DNA of 34,776 nt, taken from NCBI GenBank assembly GCA_000320545.1, contig ADNK01000702.1, positions 1-34,776 on the forward strand. Reading direction: 5' to 3'. The DNA is from Bigelowiella natans CCMP2755. Taxonomy: Eukaryota; Cercozoa; Chlorarachniophyceae. Each line of letters begins with the position of its first letter. Position 1 is the first letter of the stretch. Below are positions 1 through 10,346 of the stretch, in pieces. The translations under genes and the position numbers were made by a program. The notes beneath the pieces are model-generated. The model made no database searches. It was not told the origin of the DNA and saw only the letters and a program-made list of their open reading frames with translations.

Positions 1-228
1 TTCATGGAAAATAATAGCCACAATAACAACACAGCACATACCATCTCCATGCAAGATCACATTGCTTTCATAACCATTCTAATCATCATCGTCGTCGTCG
101 TCGTCGTCATCATATTCATTATGTGACACACACACGGGCACACAGGGGGGGTTGTGGTTGTTGTTGTTATTGATGATGATGATGATGGTGATGATGATTG
201 TGGTGGAAAAGGTGGCGGGATTGCTAAC

Positions 229-317
229 ATCAAGGGAGATGCTCCCATCTCCATCCAGATCGAACAAGTAGAAGGTTTTTCTCAGCTTCTGGTTCCTGGG
301 TAGTGGTGGTGATGATA

Positions 318-348
<31 letters not shown>

Positions 349-654
349 GACGATCTCGGAGAAGCAGCAGCGAACGTAGCAATATATAATTGCAGGAGTG
401 CTCTCACGCTTACACTCGATTTAGTACAGTTGATTTGTTTGCGCCGTCGCATCAGCATAGCGAAGGGTGTATGTGTGCATAGACTCGAAACCGTGAAGTA
501 CGCATCGTTTGGATTTCTACTCCTCCTTCGCTCATCAGAACGATGACGATGATAATACCGACCTATAGGATCCGAGGAGAATCGATAATCCTGATAAAAG
601 TAGTATGAACATACATAAGTAATACACACTGATAAGATTTTCTTCAATATCAAT

Positions 655-698
<44 letters not shown>

Positions 699-952
699 TC
701 AGAATAGACCCGTCGTTAAGTGGGGAGACCATTCAAAACCAATGGCGCTATTTCTGTTTACCATTGCGTGATTCTCATGATGTGTGTGCTGACGACTACA
801 TACCTGCAAGCAACTCCCGATTATCAACGAACCCGTCTTGATTCCTATCCCAAACACAATCAACAACGACAACAGCAACAACAACAGCAGCAGCAGATGC
901 ATCTTAGCGATATGAACGCGAAGAATGATAGCATGTACGTTAATATGTGTGT

Positions 953-993
<41 letters not shown>

Positions 994-1558
994 TGTGTGA
1001 GTCTGCGCTCTCAAGAACGTCGCAGGAAGCTACCACCTGTCAAACGCACCGAAGACCTTGGTTGCGATTTTGTCCACCAGAATCTTTGGAGGCACTTTAT
1101 GGTTGCTATTAATATAGGAGAGAAGATGAGAAAGAAGAGGCAGGAGGAGGAGGGGGAGGAGGGGGAGGGGGGAGAGGGAAATGCGCGCGAGAGAGAGGGT
1201 ATGCCTTGAGTCTGATTTGAGCAAGTAGATAGTGATAGAGAGAGGAGGGGGGGGGGGGAATTGAAAGAGCACCTTAATCCAGATCGGAGGAGGATACTGT
1301 GAGATAGTAATTAGTATTAAGTAAGAACATGCAAATAAGAAACCCAAACAACACACACACACACACACACACACATGCACGCACACATGCACGCACACAC
1401 ATGCACGCACGCACTCACATCGATGTATGCAAACAAAATAATGTTATGAGTGGATGTATGTCATCGTATGTAGCCACTTGAATTTCCTCCGAAATGCATT
1501 CTTGCTCAATTTCTCATCCTGGGAATAATGAAACACACACACAAACACGCTTACACAC

Positions 1559-1600
<42 letters not shown>

Positions 1601-1991
1601 GAAAGAGGGAGAGAGAGAATCATCTTTAACTTAGAGCCACCCACTGATACAGGAGGGTAGAGAGAAAGTAAAATAAATAGTTTCCGCAAAGCACCTTTGA
1701 ACTCCCGAATACTTCCATGAGCTCATCGCTACAAGAAGGAGGGCAGGAGGGGGGGGATCAAGGAAACCCAAAGAGAAATCAGCAGAAAACCATTCGAATG
1801 ACCAACATTCCCCCATTCACAGATCGAACAGAATAGCTGAAAGTTGATGAAACAGACGTGGCGACACACAAGTTCCATCGCAATGTGCAAGGTCGCTTGT
1901 TGGGCGTTCCGTGATGATCAGCATCGAACAACTACCACGTGCAGTTTTTCAAGGTGCTTTGTTGAATGTATTGCAGGAGCTCCGTCCGATC
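229..1991 (-). CDS. Calaxin/EFCAB1-like EF-hand calcium sensor (both ends unresolved)
   Basis: Exons I can chain on the minus strand are 1695-1728 (DELMEVFGSSK), 1478-1518 (DEKLSKNAFRRKF), 1037-1105 (KVPPKILVDKIATKVFGAFD), 804-844 (NQDGFVDNRELLA), 563-590 (GLSILLGSY) and 229-295 (KLRKTFYLFDLDGDGSISLD). Phases fit at each of these joins. Two EF-hand loops are visible, DRNQDGFVDNRE and DLDGDGSISLD. The order helix - NAF - VF.AFD - EF loop - GLS.LL - KL+..F.LFD - EF loop matches calaxin/EFCAB1, a Ca2+ sensor of outer-arm dynein; neuronal calcium sensor-like proteins are the alternative. An upstream exon 1939-1991 (TELLQYIQQSTLKNC) resembles the calaxin N-terminus, but its phase does not join a 16-nt candidate at 1821-1836, so an exon is missing there. 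The 3' end is unclear: the only downstream acceptor, at about 79, gives no Glu at loop position 12. Confidence 0.68.
311..349 (+). repeat. (GAT/ATG)n microsatellite
   Basis: Trinucleotide tract in an intron of the EF-hand gene. A second one, with GTC/GTT/GAT runs, lies at 88-195. Confidence 0.9.
662..695. repeat. (TA)n microsatellite
   Basis: About 17 TA units in an intron of the EF-hand gene. Confidence 0.95.
945..999 (+). repeat. (TG)n microsatellite
   Basis: Nearly pure TG tract with one TA interruption, in an EF-hand gene intron. Confidence 0.95.
1349..1374 (+). repeat. (CA)n microsatellite
   Basis: CA tract followed by imperfect cacgcacacatg repeats to about 1412. Confidence 0.9.
1563..1595 (+). 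repeat. (GA)n microsatellite
   Basis: GA tract in an EF-hand gene intron. Confidence 0.95.
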
Positions 1992-1999
1992 CTGGCAAT

Positions 2000-2957
2000 T
2001 GAATAGCGTCGGGTTAACCTCAATATGCTTGCTTCTTCCGTATTAAGTCAGCATTTATTCCCTTCAGTAGGTAGTAAGCGTCCACGAACACACACTCGCA
2101 CGCAAACACAGCAGGCAAAAATGAACGCAAGTAGTCACCGCGCCATATGGCTCCGAGACCTAAGAGGGGGGTGAAACAAATTACACAGTGTGTTCAAAGG
2201 TTGCGAGAAATTGTGGGAAATCAGAGCACTAATCGTAGATATTTCAAGTTAGTAGATGATTGATGATGGCGCTACCGTCTCTAACTGGCTCGAGCTATCA
2301 AAAGTCTCCCTGGAGAGATATTTGTACAGCACGTACGAGCCTCCCACACTAGCTAGAAAAACCTTACAAATTTGTTAATTATTTCAGTGGTTTGGATTTG
2401 GAGATGCATGCATGCATCTTGATTCGTCACATGTCGCGTGTTCTAAAGTTGTTCCCCGCAATCAGCATTCATGTACGTGTTGCGTGTATCCCCAACGAAC
2501 TCACCCCGCCGACGGAGAGAGCTGAAGAATACCAGTGACCTAATAGATTTTCTTTCATCAGTGAAATGTGGTTGGAACGGTTGGTTGTTTGTAACAAGTC
2601 CGAAAACACATAGATGCGTTTGAAGTTCATCATCTCCTCCTCCTCCTCCTCTCTCCCGATTTGACACCTTTTTCTTTTGTCATTTTTATTCGCTTGGTCG
2701 GTTCAGATTGATGAGAGGGTGAAGATATGAGCACAGGTATATTGGTCAGACACGAAGGCAGATCAGCGCAAAAGGGAGGGGGGCACGAATCTCCGAAATC
2801 TGACGAGATTTCTACTATTCGCAAGAAAACAAGGCAAGATTTTATAGGTGCGACAACTAAATAATGATGACGTCTAGGGGATATTCAAAGGCATACGCGA
2901 ATTTATGATAAAATCCTGCCAAACAAAAGGAATGTTTTTCACTTGAGAATTCATCAC
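2000..2957. other. Non-coding spacer, nothing recognised
   Basis: The stretch between the EF-hand exons and the candidate exon at 2958 has only short overlapping reading frames without splice-consistent coding character. It holds a short TCC run near 2634-2652. The 5' end of the EF-hand gene should lie here or just beyond, but I could not identify a start codon exon. Confidence 0.4.
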
Positions 2958-3031
2958 CTGCGACAATGATATTTCCTTGTCGTAAACAATATCTTGGACT
3001 CGGCCGCTTCTAGGCTCTTGAGGCATTCATC
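2958..3031 (-). CDS. Candidate isolated exon
   Basis: A 74-nt open stretch lies between a CAG acceptor and a CAG|GTGATG donor on the minus strand. It reads DECLKSLEAAESKILF followed by TTRKYHCR, is amphipathic and looks coding. It sits about 1 kb upstream of the EF-hand gene on the same strand and could be a 5' exon of that gene or of another. I could not connect it in phase to anything, so it may be chance. Confidence 0.25.
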
Positions 3032-3250
3032 CTGTGGCTCAGGTTGTCGACGATCCACGTCGTCGGGGGGGGTGGCAATACCAACAACACCCGCGCTGTG
3101 AGGCGGGGTGGGGAGTGGGTAGATACGTTCGGATTTCCTCTTCAAATGGGGCGTGGGGGTATTGGGAGTGCTATCGTCAGCTAATTGCCACCCCTATCAG
3201 GGCAAATATAGATGATTTACCTATACAAATGTTTTAGGAGGAGAGGAGCG

Positions 3251-3537
3251 ATGCTATCTTCCGCCGTGCACACTCTCGTCGCTGCAATTATCTGGAGCAG
3301 TGGTGATATATTCACTGCAAATGCCGGTAACTTTGTCAGCAGGCGCCCTGCATGTCGAAGCGGACTTGGAGACACCGCAACGAGGTTGAGAACGAATGCG
3401 ATGATGGCCAGAGTGCAGAGGCGAGTTGCACCAACAAACGACGATTTACATTCCGAAAGACATCAGCCACATCAAACTGATATGTCAAAGAGAAGAAGGA
3501 AGGTATTTGCATGGGTATGTTTTCCATATTTTTTATT

Positions 3538-3599
<62 letters not shown>

Positions 3600-3608
3600 A
3601 ATATAGAA

Positions 3609-3643
<35 letters not shown>

Positions 3644-4208
3644 TCATTATCACATCTACGAATAGACACACGCACACACGCACTCACTTCAATAGCAACG
3701 CTGTTATCGTTCTTACGCAAGTGTGAATTACTCTCAGAGCCTACAATCTCTCCTTTTCGGTCTCCCAGCTTCTGCCGTCCTCGCATTCTCTACATTGAAT
3801 AACGCAAAGCCTGCTTTTGCCTCGACATTAACGGAAGACAGGGGCGAAGGTGTGCCCCTATGTGTCTTGCGTGGAGAGGAGGGGGAGGGGAGGGTGTCGC
3901 AAAGTGCATGCAAGTTATGAGAGGCATAGCTTGTGACCCGTTATATGTCAATGAGCCGAAGCCGCTGTTTTGTTCTTCAACATCGGAGATCACCGCATAT
4001 TCTTGAGCGTATTCAATATAGCCCCCCTCCATAACTGTTCATATGATCAGAGGAAGCGTCGGCGGGGGACGAGAGTGTTGCTGATAGTTTCACTGTCGAC
4101 CAAATCATAGAAACCATCAAGGTTTCATGTATTGCTGTCCTTAAATAAGTTATTACTAAAACAAGATTATCTTAGTGTTTCAAATTTTTTTTTCTTTCTT
4201 TTTCGTCA

Positions 4209-4254
<46 letters not shown>

Positions 4255-5185
4255 CGCTCTTACTAAAATCTCGAAGGACGACATCGTCGAGCATCAGTAC
4301 CTCATCACAGGGGACTTAAACGATGTCATCTACACACCGTAAGAAAGAACCCATCAATGAAACATCATAACAAAAACCATGCAAAAATACGAGGTGGGGC
4401 TATCATTAGAACGAGAGAATGTAAAAGCGCTGCGTTTATTTCATTTGAATGAATATCAAAATAGCAATAACGAGTGCTTCTACTGCTACCTCTACCTTGA
4501 TAGGGAATGCGAGTTTAAACAGCCACTTCAGACAATTAAGGGCACTGCTGAGTACAAGAAACGGGTCATAATTCATATATTATATATGCGCGTGTGAATG
4601 TGCGCGTGTGTGTACATGCCACCTCTTACTTGTCTACTTGAGTGGTAGCGATCGGCTTGATGGTGAATCACATAGCGACTGCGTACACGTGTAGTAATTA
4701 TGTCGATATTTTGGTTAGATTGGCAAGCTGTGGGACCAGAGCAAGTCATCTGTGGAGCTATTGGGTAGCGTATTTTTTTTTTAAAAGAATGGAATTTGTA
4801 CAAATTCTTCGGCGAAATGACTGTCGGTATGCTCGCAACCCACGAGCTCCGAGTTATCTACTACCCCAAAGATGTTTCTTTGCAGCTATTTTTTATTCCA
4901 AAAAGAAGCATCAGAGGATTTGTCGAGTTGAAATTGCCGGGAGACACACGCCTTAATCACAGCACATACACAATATAGGATGTATTGTGTGGCTGGGTCT
5001 AAATATCATGCGTGTTTGTGGATATTTTGGTGTGCTTCGGTGCGTGTGTGCGTGTGATTGGCTTGCAGAAGTATCTCGTGACGACGCTACGCACATTGTG
5101 GCGACTTGGAGAATCACGTCATATATACTAATCAACAGATAAAGAATAATGAATGTGCTTGTAATTATAGTATGGCGCGCACGCA

Positions 5186-5220
<35 letters not shown>

Positions 5221-5586
5221 GCTACGCATCTGCCACTTACACCTGGGTATTATGTACGTGTACAGGGGTGCGTTGGGGGGGTTGTATCTATTCGGCAGCG
5301 GTAAGTTGGCTCCCTTCACAGGCAAAACTCGGTATTGTGTGACTCTGCTGCGTTCATCTCCCTCCAAACGAGAATGGCCTGGCACGAAACTTGTTTTCAT
5401 ATATCTGCTCCCCCCCCCCCTCTCTCTCCCTCTCTCTCCATCATTGATGACTGGAGAGATTGGAACTGAACTTACTTACATGATTCGCCCATGCTGCTTC
5501 TTCCTCTCGGCAGATATACTTTGGATCCCCAGAGCAATAAGATCGTGCGGTCGTACGAAGACTGGGAATCGACACCATGGGGCTGA
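3251..5586 (+). CDS. Thylakoid-lumen SnoaL/DUF2358-like (NTF2-fold) protein, 11 exons
   Basis: Exons: 3251-3502, 3738-3849, 4051-4121, 4277-4338, 4504-4564, 4719-4764, 4788-4826, 5069-5117, 5266-5300, 5322-5331 and 5514-5586. All joins are in phase, giving 269 residues. The first exon opens with MLSSAVHTLVAAIIW, a signal peptide ending near TANA, followed by an Arg/Ser/Thr-rich stretch as in transit peptides. It ends SKRRRK and joins SLQSLLFGLPASAVLAF in exon 2, which ends KPAFA|S: a Tat-type thylakoid transfer signal with an AxA cleavage site. The mature part has YTPECEFKQPLQTIKG, then THIVATWRIT and KTRYTLDPQSNKIVRSYEDW, the pattern of SnoaL-like DUF2358 proteins. Its substrate is unknown. 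An in-frame ATG at 3212 would only lengthen the leader. The lumenal location is inferred from the leader, and the fold from motif spacing. Confidence 0.85.
3540..3641 (+). repeat. Composite (CA)n-(TA)n-(TG)n microsatellite
   Basis: CA at 3540-3558, TA at 3558-3594, then TG at 3610-3641. It fills most of intron 1 (3503-3737) of the lumenal-protein gene. CA followed by TG around a TA core can form a hairpin. Confidence 0.95.
4211..4251 (+). repeat. (CT)n microsatellite
   Basis: CT tract just before the acceptor at 4276 of the lumenal-protein gene, probably doubling as its polypyrimidine tract. Confidence 0.95.
5190..5219 (+). repeat. (CA)n microsatellite
   Basis: CA tract in the intron 5118-5265 of the lumenal-protein gene. 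Confidence 0.95.
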
Positions 5587-6640
5587 GAATCAAAACACAA
5601 AGAACTCACATGATGCTGTGAGATATACTCCTAAACAATTCTATGTGTTGCGGAAATAGCTGCGCGTACAACTGCTATCTGCATGTGGCATGGCTATGTC
5701 GGTATCGTTTATGCCGTGCATGTGACCAATAAGCAAGCGTATGTGCGGAGGAATGCACGCTATACGTGCACACATGTCTTATTTATACGCTGTGGCTACG
5801 CATGTCCAGATGTGCTGATGTAGGGGACACGATACGGATGTGTTGTGCGTCGTCCATCATGCACTCAATAATCTAGATGTACTAGCTTTGCATCAGCGAA
5901 CATCGCATAGCAGATCGACAGCCTTTCTAGCTTTAGCCGTGAAGCATGTCGTTTGCTAGCATCATTGATTTCGAACCGCTGCATACATACGGCATACATA
6001 CGTACATGATGTGTCATTCACTGGTAAATCCTACTTGTAGCTCACCACAGAGCAGCATATAGACGATTGCTTTGGATTGCACATCGTTGCACATATGCGT
6101 GTATAGCAATTTAGAACCTTCTTATTTGAACACACACTTGCAGACAACACTAACATGCATGCATGGTTATGTACACGCACTAATTCACCCAGATATTGAT
6201 GGTGTAGATGTGGATGCTTGCTTACGTAGCATATCTAGATAATTATGTATGCTGTATGATCGCACGCGCGCAAGCACGGAATGAGCACATACTGCATTCG
6301 TCTATGGTTTCACAACGATGTGATATATGTCGTAAACTGAGTATATTATTACATTAATAATCAAGGGTAAATATGTTTCACACCAAATAGTAGTTTCTCC
6401 TCGTTAAATGGATCAAGAAGGCTTATTCGACTAGCTGCAGAAGCATCAGCGATGATCGATCTTGTAGATGTACATATACTAACAACAATGAAAGTTGTAA
6501 ACATGTTCTTTCGAAATGCATAATTTAATTGGTACTAGTATAATATGATGCATCCTCTCTACACATGACGACAAGTATGCATCGGTACAAAATCAATTCA
6601 AAAATTGATATCAACTTGCCTACATCGTCACATAAGGGAA
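5587..6640. other. Intergenic spacer rich in CATG/TGCA palindromes
   Basis: No convincing coding exon was found on either strand. The stretch has few microsatellites compared with the introns and is instead dense in CATG, TGCA, ACGT and TGTACA-type short palindromes, for example around 5690-5770, 6110-6180 and 6260-6300. It follows the end of the lumenal-protein gene. Confidence 0.5.
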
Positions 6641-7480
6641 ATCCATCATTCCAACGATTTCTTTTTCCAATTGATCCTATCAGGACATTCGCGATAAACG
6701 TGAAGCAGGTAGTAATTTGTGATTTCAAGAAACTCCTCTTTGCAGTCAACTTCATCCTTGGGATATCGTCGAAGCGAGGGCTTGAACCTTCTACGGATAA
6801 ATTGACTGTCTTCTGCACACAATCGAACCACCAGCAATTTGGAAGCTGCCTTCGTCTCTGTCTCAGTCTCCGTCTTACTTACTATCTTTTGGGCGGGTGA
6901 AGCACGCGTAGATTCTTTGGAGCAATCGGCCATGGTTCTGAGGTTTGAATGGAAGACTCGTCGAAACAATGCCTCACAAGGTTTTCACGGAAGTACGATT
7001 TGGTGGGAAATTTTCCGTCGCAACTCCGAAATCCATTCCCCAGCTGACAAAACTCACTAAAGACGCCAAAAGCTTGTCGCAGGTTTATAATCCAGTCCAT
7101 TCGTTGGCGTCTCTCGGCCGGGTTTTGGCGATATCGTGGTTCTGGGGAGGAATGCGGAGAATATGCAAATACCAGCATCTTTTTTTTTTAGGCCAAATTC
7201 GTGACCGAGGGACAGGGATGGAGTTGGGCAAATTTGGTGCGTTGGGGGAGGCCGAGCTGCGTTGCATACCAAAGGCTGAGGATGGGGTTGGGCGATATCG
7301 GGCGTTCCGGGAGGCCAGGCTGCGTTGCATCACCAAGGCTCATTTTGGCCGCCTTTGGTTCATTTGACGACAGGGGACATCTGGCGCCGGAAATACTTCG
7401 AGCGGCTGAGGAAGTGGCTGTCGTCCAGCAAATAGGAACTCCGTATGGAGAGGAGAAGAGGAGAAGGAGCTAATTAGAGA
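6640..7480. other. Ambiguous region with open frames on both strands
   Basis: Several frames of 90-140 codons overlap on opposite strands. On the plus strand, 6945-7367 is open and contains a duplicated LRCI-P/T-KA peptide caused by a 63-bp DNA duplication. The start of a plus frame at 6839 reads like a weak signal peptide (VSVSVSVLLTIFWAG) but begins without context. On the minus strand, 6646-6969 is open and Lys/Glu-rich. None has recognisable motifs or a consistent splice chain, so I do not call a gene. It may be a degenerate gene or the missing 5' part of the plus-strand gene at 7567. Confidence 0.3.
7216..7340 (+). repeat. Imperfect tandem duplication, about 63 bp x 2
   Basis: The segment 7216-7277 (ggatggagttgggcaaat up to accaaaggct) is repeated at 7280-7340 with substitutions and small indels. 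The conserved core gctgcgttgcat occurs at 7256 and again at 7319, exactly 63 bp apart, so a plus-strand frame through both copies repeats its peptide. Confidence 0.8.
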
Positions 7481-7566
7481 GCCTGCGGTCTCATGTGTGA
7501 GCATTTGGAGTAGTACCACTGGACCCACATATCCCGAAAATCGCGAACTGTCTGCTCGGTTCTTCC

Positions 7567-8904
7567 ATGCATCAACAGCAAGGATTCTTTCAAGGCTGCC
7601 TCGTGGGAAGTCCCTTTTTTGACCCGATGGTAGACCAGGACGCTGATTGGCGTCGCCAGTGCGGCACAAGTCCAATTCGAACAGAAGGAGAAGAACGCCA
7701 GTTAGACGAGATAAGGTCATCTTCATCGAAAACTCAGGCCAATCTGGACCCCAGTTCTGTTGAATCATTTTCTCAAAATGCGAGTACATTACTATTTCCT
7801 CCAGATGGAGAGCCTAAATACAGAGATCTGCAACCTCAACTGGAACAGGAACAGCAGGCAACATTGGAGACCGCTCTCAAGAGCAGCTATGCTGATGACA
7901 TTACATATGAGTTCGAAAAATATAGCGGAAAACTGACCCATGCCTCGGTTGATGAGCTGCAGAAAAGCGACACCAGAAAAAGGAACGCAACTGTAACTAA
8001 TGGGAATCTATCGCAGATTTCTCCTAAGGGAGGCGATCCTTGCCAAGTCCATGTTAAAGAGGGTTGTCCAAAAAATAGTAAGGTTCATGAGAAAAAGGGC
8101 TGCTGTGTTAAGAAATTCGAAGAATTGCTGAAGATTGCAGGGGGAGTGGACATTGACGAGTACGTTATCAAAGATCTGGAGAATAGGGCTGCCGAGGCTT
8201 CGAAATCGGGCTTGAATAAGTTTAGAATCGTTCAAGGGGAACTTCGATATATTTGCAGCTGGTGCAAAGAGGACAAATGCTGCACCAAATTTCGATCCAT
8301 CGAAAACAGCAAATTTGCCAAATTTGAATCTAGCAAGAACAGCAAAAGGTATTATATGAGTCGTCATTTCCGAAAATATACTGGTGTGTAATTTTGAGAT
8401 ATTAGTTCTCACTTCTCACACACTACTGAAAATTGCTTTTTACGAACTAGAGTCTCCGTTTACTGATCATATATTGATTAATAAAGGTTGGGTGCTGACA
8501 ATTACGCCGTTATAAAACACTTGGGTAGCTGTGCTGGCGTGTCACCTAGTGTGCAAACTTTTATAAAACAAAGAAAAAGGAGAATTGCATCTGCGAGAAA
8601 AACATCTAGCCCGGTCGTTCTCAGCCATGAAAATTTCAAGAAAATTGCCGAGGGACTTGGAAGGTATTCTCGATACTTTGCAGCTATGAGTAAGGTCGTT
8701 CAGACTATTGCGATTGAAGCAAAGAGCTTACCAACAAAAGTAAAATATGAATTTGAAGTGAAAAAAAAAGCTCTCCAAGGGCAGAAATCACGAAAACGAT
8801 CCTCCATGGCAAACGTGTCTTCTGTCGAGGATATTAATGGGCACCAAGCTTCGAAGAGGCATCACGTCGCCTCTCAAGCTTCCAATAAATGTGCACAGTT
8901 TTGA
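7567..8904 (+). CDS. Unrecognised cysteine-rich, basic, probably nuclear protein
   Basis: The first part is open from 7567 to 8387. An intron at 8388-8486 (GT|GTAATT to AATAAAG) joins it in phase to 8487-8904, which ends in TGA, giving about 412 residues. The middle is Cys/Lys-rich (GCPKNSKVHEKKGCCVKKF). Around 8250-8370 there is YICSWC, then KCC, then SRHFRKYTG, which could be a C-x2-C...H zinc-binding finger. The C-terminal part has basic clusters (KQRKRRIASARK, QKSRKRSS) like nuclear localisation signals. The start is doubtful: the frame is open from 7501, the first 230 bp are also open in two minus-strand frames, and no ATG occurs between 7627 and 8350. Coding character is clear only from about 7800 on. 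I do not know the family. Confidence 0.55.
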
Positions 8905-9378
8905 TGTCAGAACTGTAGATATCATATTACGTTGTCTATAATATTTAACTCTCTGGTGTCACATGGAACGATGGCGTGCGATTTTTCAAACGATCCAACA
9001 ACACACACACTGCTTTAAGACGGATGTAATTAATCAATTAAACTTGTCCAATGGTCATCCTTATGCAGCTGTGCAATGCATGTGCGAGCGTGCAGAGAGA
9101 AGCAGTCCACAAATTTTGTAGGAGCACTCATGAGATCATGAGCTGTGCACCAGCTAGCTAGCTAGCCAGCCGTGCATTCATGCGTCGATGATCCCACGTA
9201 CTTTGTTTGGCGCGATTTTGCATCACTGATTGTTTCTCGCGTCGTAATGCACATGTCTATTGTCTGTCCACGCGCACATATATACATCTTGACAAGCATG
9301 AAGAACATAACATGTCATTTATGATGCGATGCCCATGCATTGTCACCATCTCGCATGACTAGGTGATCGCACGCGACA
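8905..9378. other. Convergent intergenic spacer
   Basis: This lies between the 3' ends of two convergent genes. It has no coding signal. It is rich in short palindromes, including a run of ctagctagctag near 9155-9168 and many CATG/TGCA sites, with no long microsatellite. Confidence 0.5.
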
Positions 9379-10006
9379 TCATACAAGCTTGTGTTCTATT
9401 TTCCCGTCCGGTCCCTTCAACGTAGTGTACGTTATTGGTATGAAAAAGAGTCCTACCTGCGGCATTGGGGAGCGAGACATCGTGAATCTTCCGGAGTTTT
9501 CGGGCTCAAACTTATTCGAGATCGCTTGCTTTTGTTCCTTACTGACATAAACAGTCAGATTTTCGCATTCATCAAAACCGCTGCACTGAATGATGAAATA
9601 TTCCTGCTCGTCCTTTTTTGCCCTCCCGTGCACCAGAAATTCGGTTTCTAAGAACTTCTTTTCCGATGTGTCGCGCGGCGTCTCGTACATTTGCTTCACC
9701 TTGAATCCTGCCTTGGTGACCTCCTCCTATTTATCACAAAATATTGTGTTGCTTTTTTCATGCGATCCTATCGGTTGTCGGTTGGCTCGTTCCGTGTGCT
9801 CTTCTCTCATCCCTAACCAGCAACCCATCTGTCTATTTTTATCCCGTCTATATGCCTGTAATGGGTACTTTCGATACCTGCACTTTGCTCTTCGACCGGA
9901 ACGGGGAACTATATTCGCCAAAGACTGTAATGCTGATCTCCTTTGCATCGCTGGGGATCTCATTGACATTGTTCTTTTTGCTGTTGATATACACAGGCAC
10001 GCGCAT
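9379..10006 (-). CDS. Unrecognised 158-residue soluble protein, two exons
   Basis: Exon 1 is 9878-10006 (43 codons from MRVPVYINSKKNNVNEIP to FRSKSKVQ) and exon 2 is 9379-9726 (EEVTKAGFKVKQMYETP to GPDGKIEHKLV, then TGA). The intron at 9727-9877 has CAG|GTATCG and TAG borders and is in phase. The protein is charged, with alternating hydrophobic residues suggesting beta strands (KEISITVFGEY, EYFIIQC, LTVYVS, GLFFIPITYTT). It has no signal peptide or membrane segment, and I recognise no family. An upstream exon is possible, because the sequence before the ATG could also be read as an acceptor (CCAG|GTTAGTA). A (CA)n tract lies just upstream of the start at 10023-10059. Confidence 0.6.
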
Positions 10007-10018
10007 TACTAACCTGGA

Positions 10019-10022
<4 letters not shown>

Positions 10023-10059
<37 letters not shown>
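10023..10059 (+). repeat. (CA)n microsatellite
   Basis: CA tract immediately upstream of the minus-strand gene starting at 10006. Confidence 0.95.
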
Positions 10060-10062
<3 letters not shown>

Positions 10063-10346
10063 TACACATACACACGCACATGCACGTATACACAAATATA
10101 ATGCGCATAGGCATCCATGGTACGCCCGTATACCTTCCGAAGGAAGGGATCATCCCTGGGTGATAAGATATCTTATCGGTGCCAGATGGATTCGGGAAAA
10201 ACCAAAATCATATTTAGGATATATTATGGTATAATTCTGTTAATATCAGAAACCCCGAAACAACAACAACAACAAGAACAACAGGAAGAAGAAAAACGAC
10301 AACGACGAATAAAGATCTACATACTGGTATCATACCTCAAACGACG

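Noticed and set aside
10-267. Poly-Asp and poly-Thr frames at the window start
   Set aside because: They are translations of GAT/GTC trinucleotide repeats in an intron, not coding exons.
4827-4978. Continuous frame after exon 7 of the lumenal gene ending at 4978
   Set aside because: It looks coding at first, but the donor at 4826 joined to 5069 gives the THIVATWRIT strand and all later in-phase exons.
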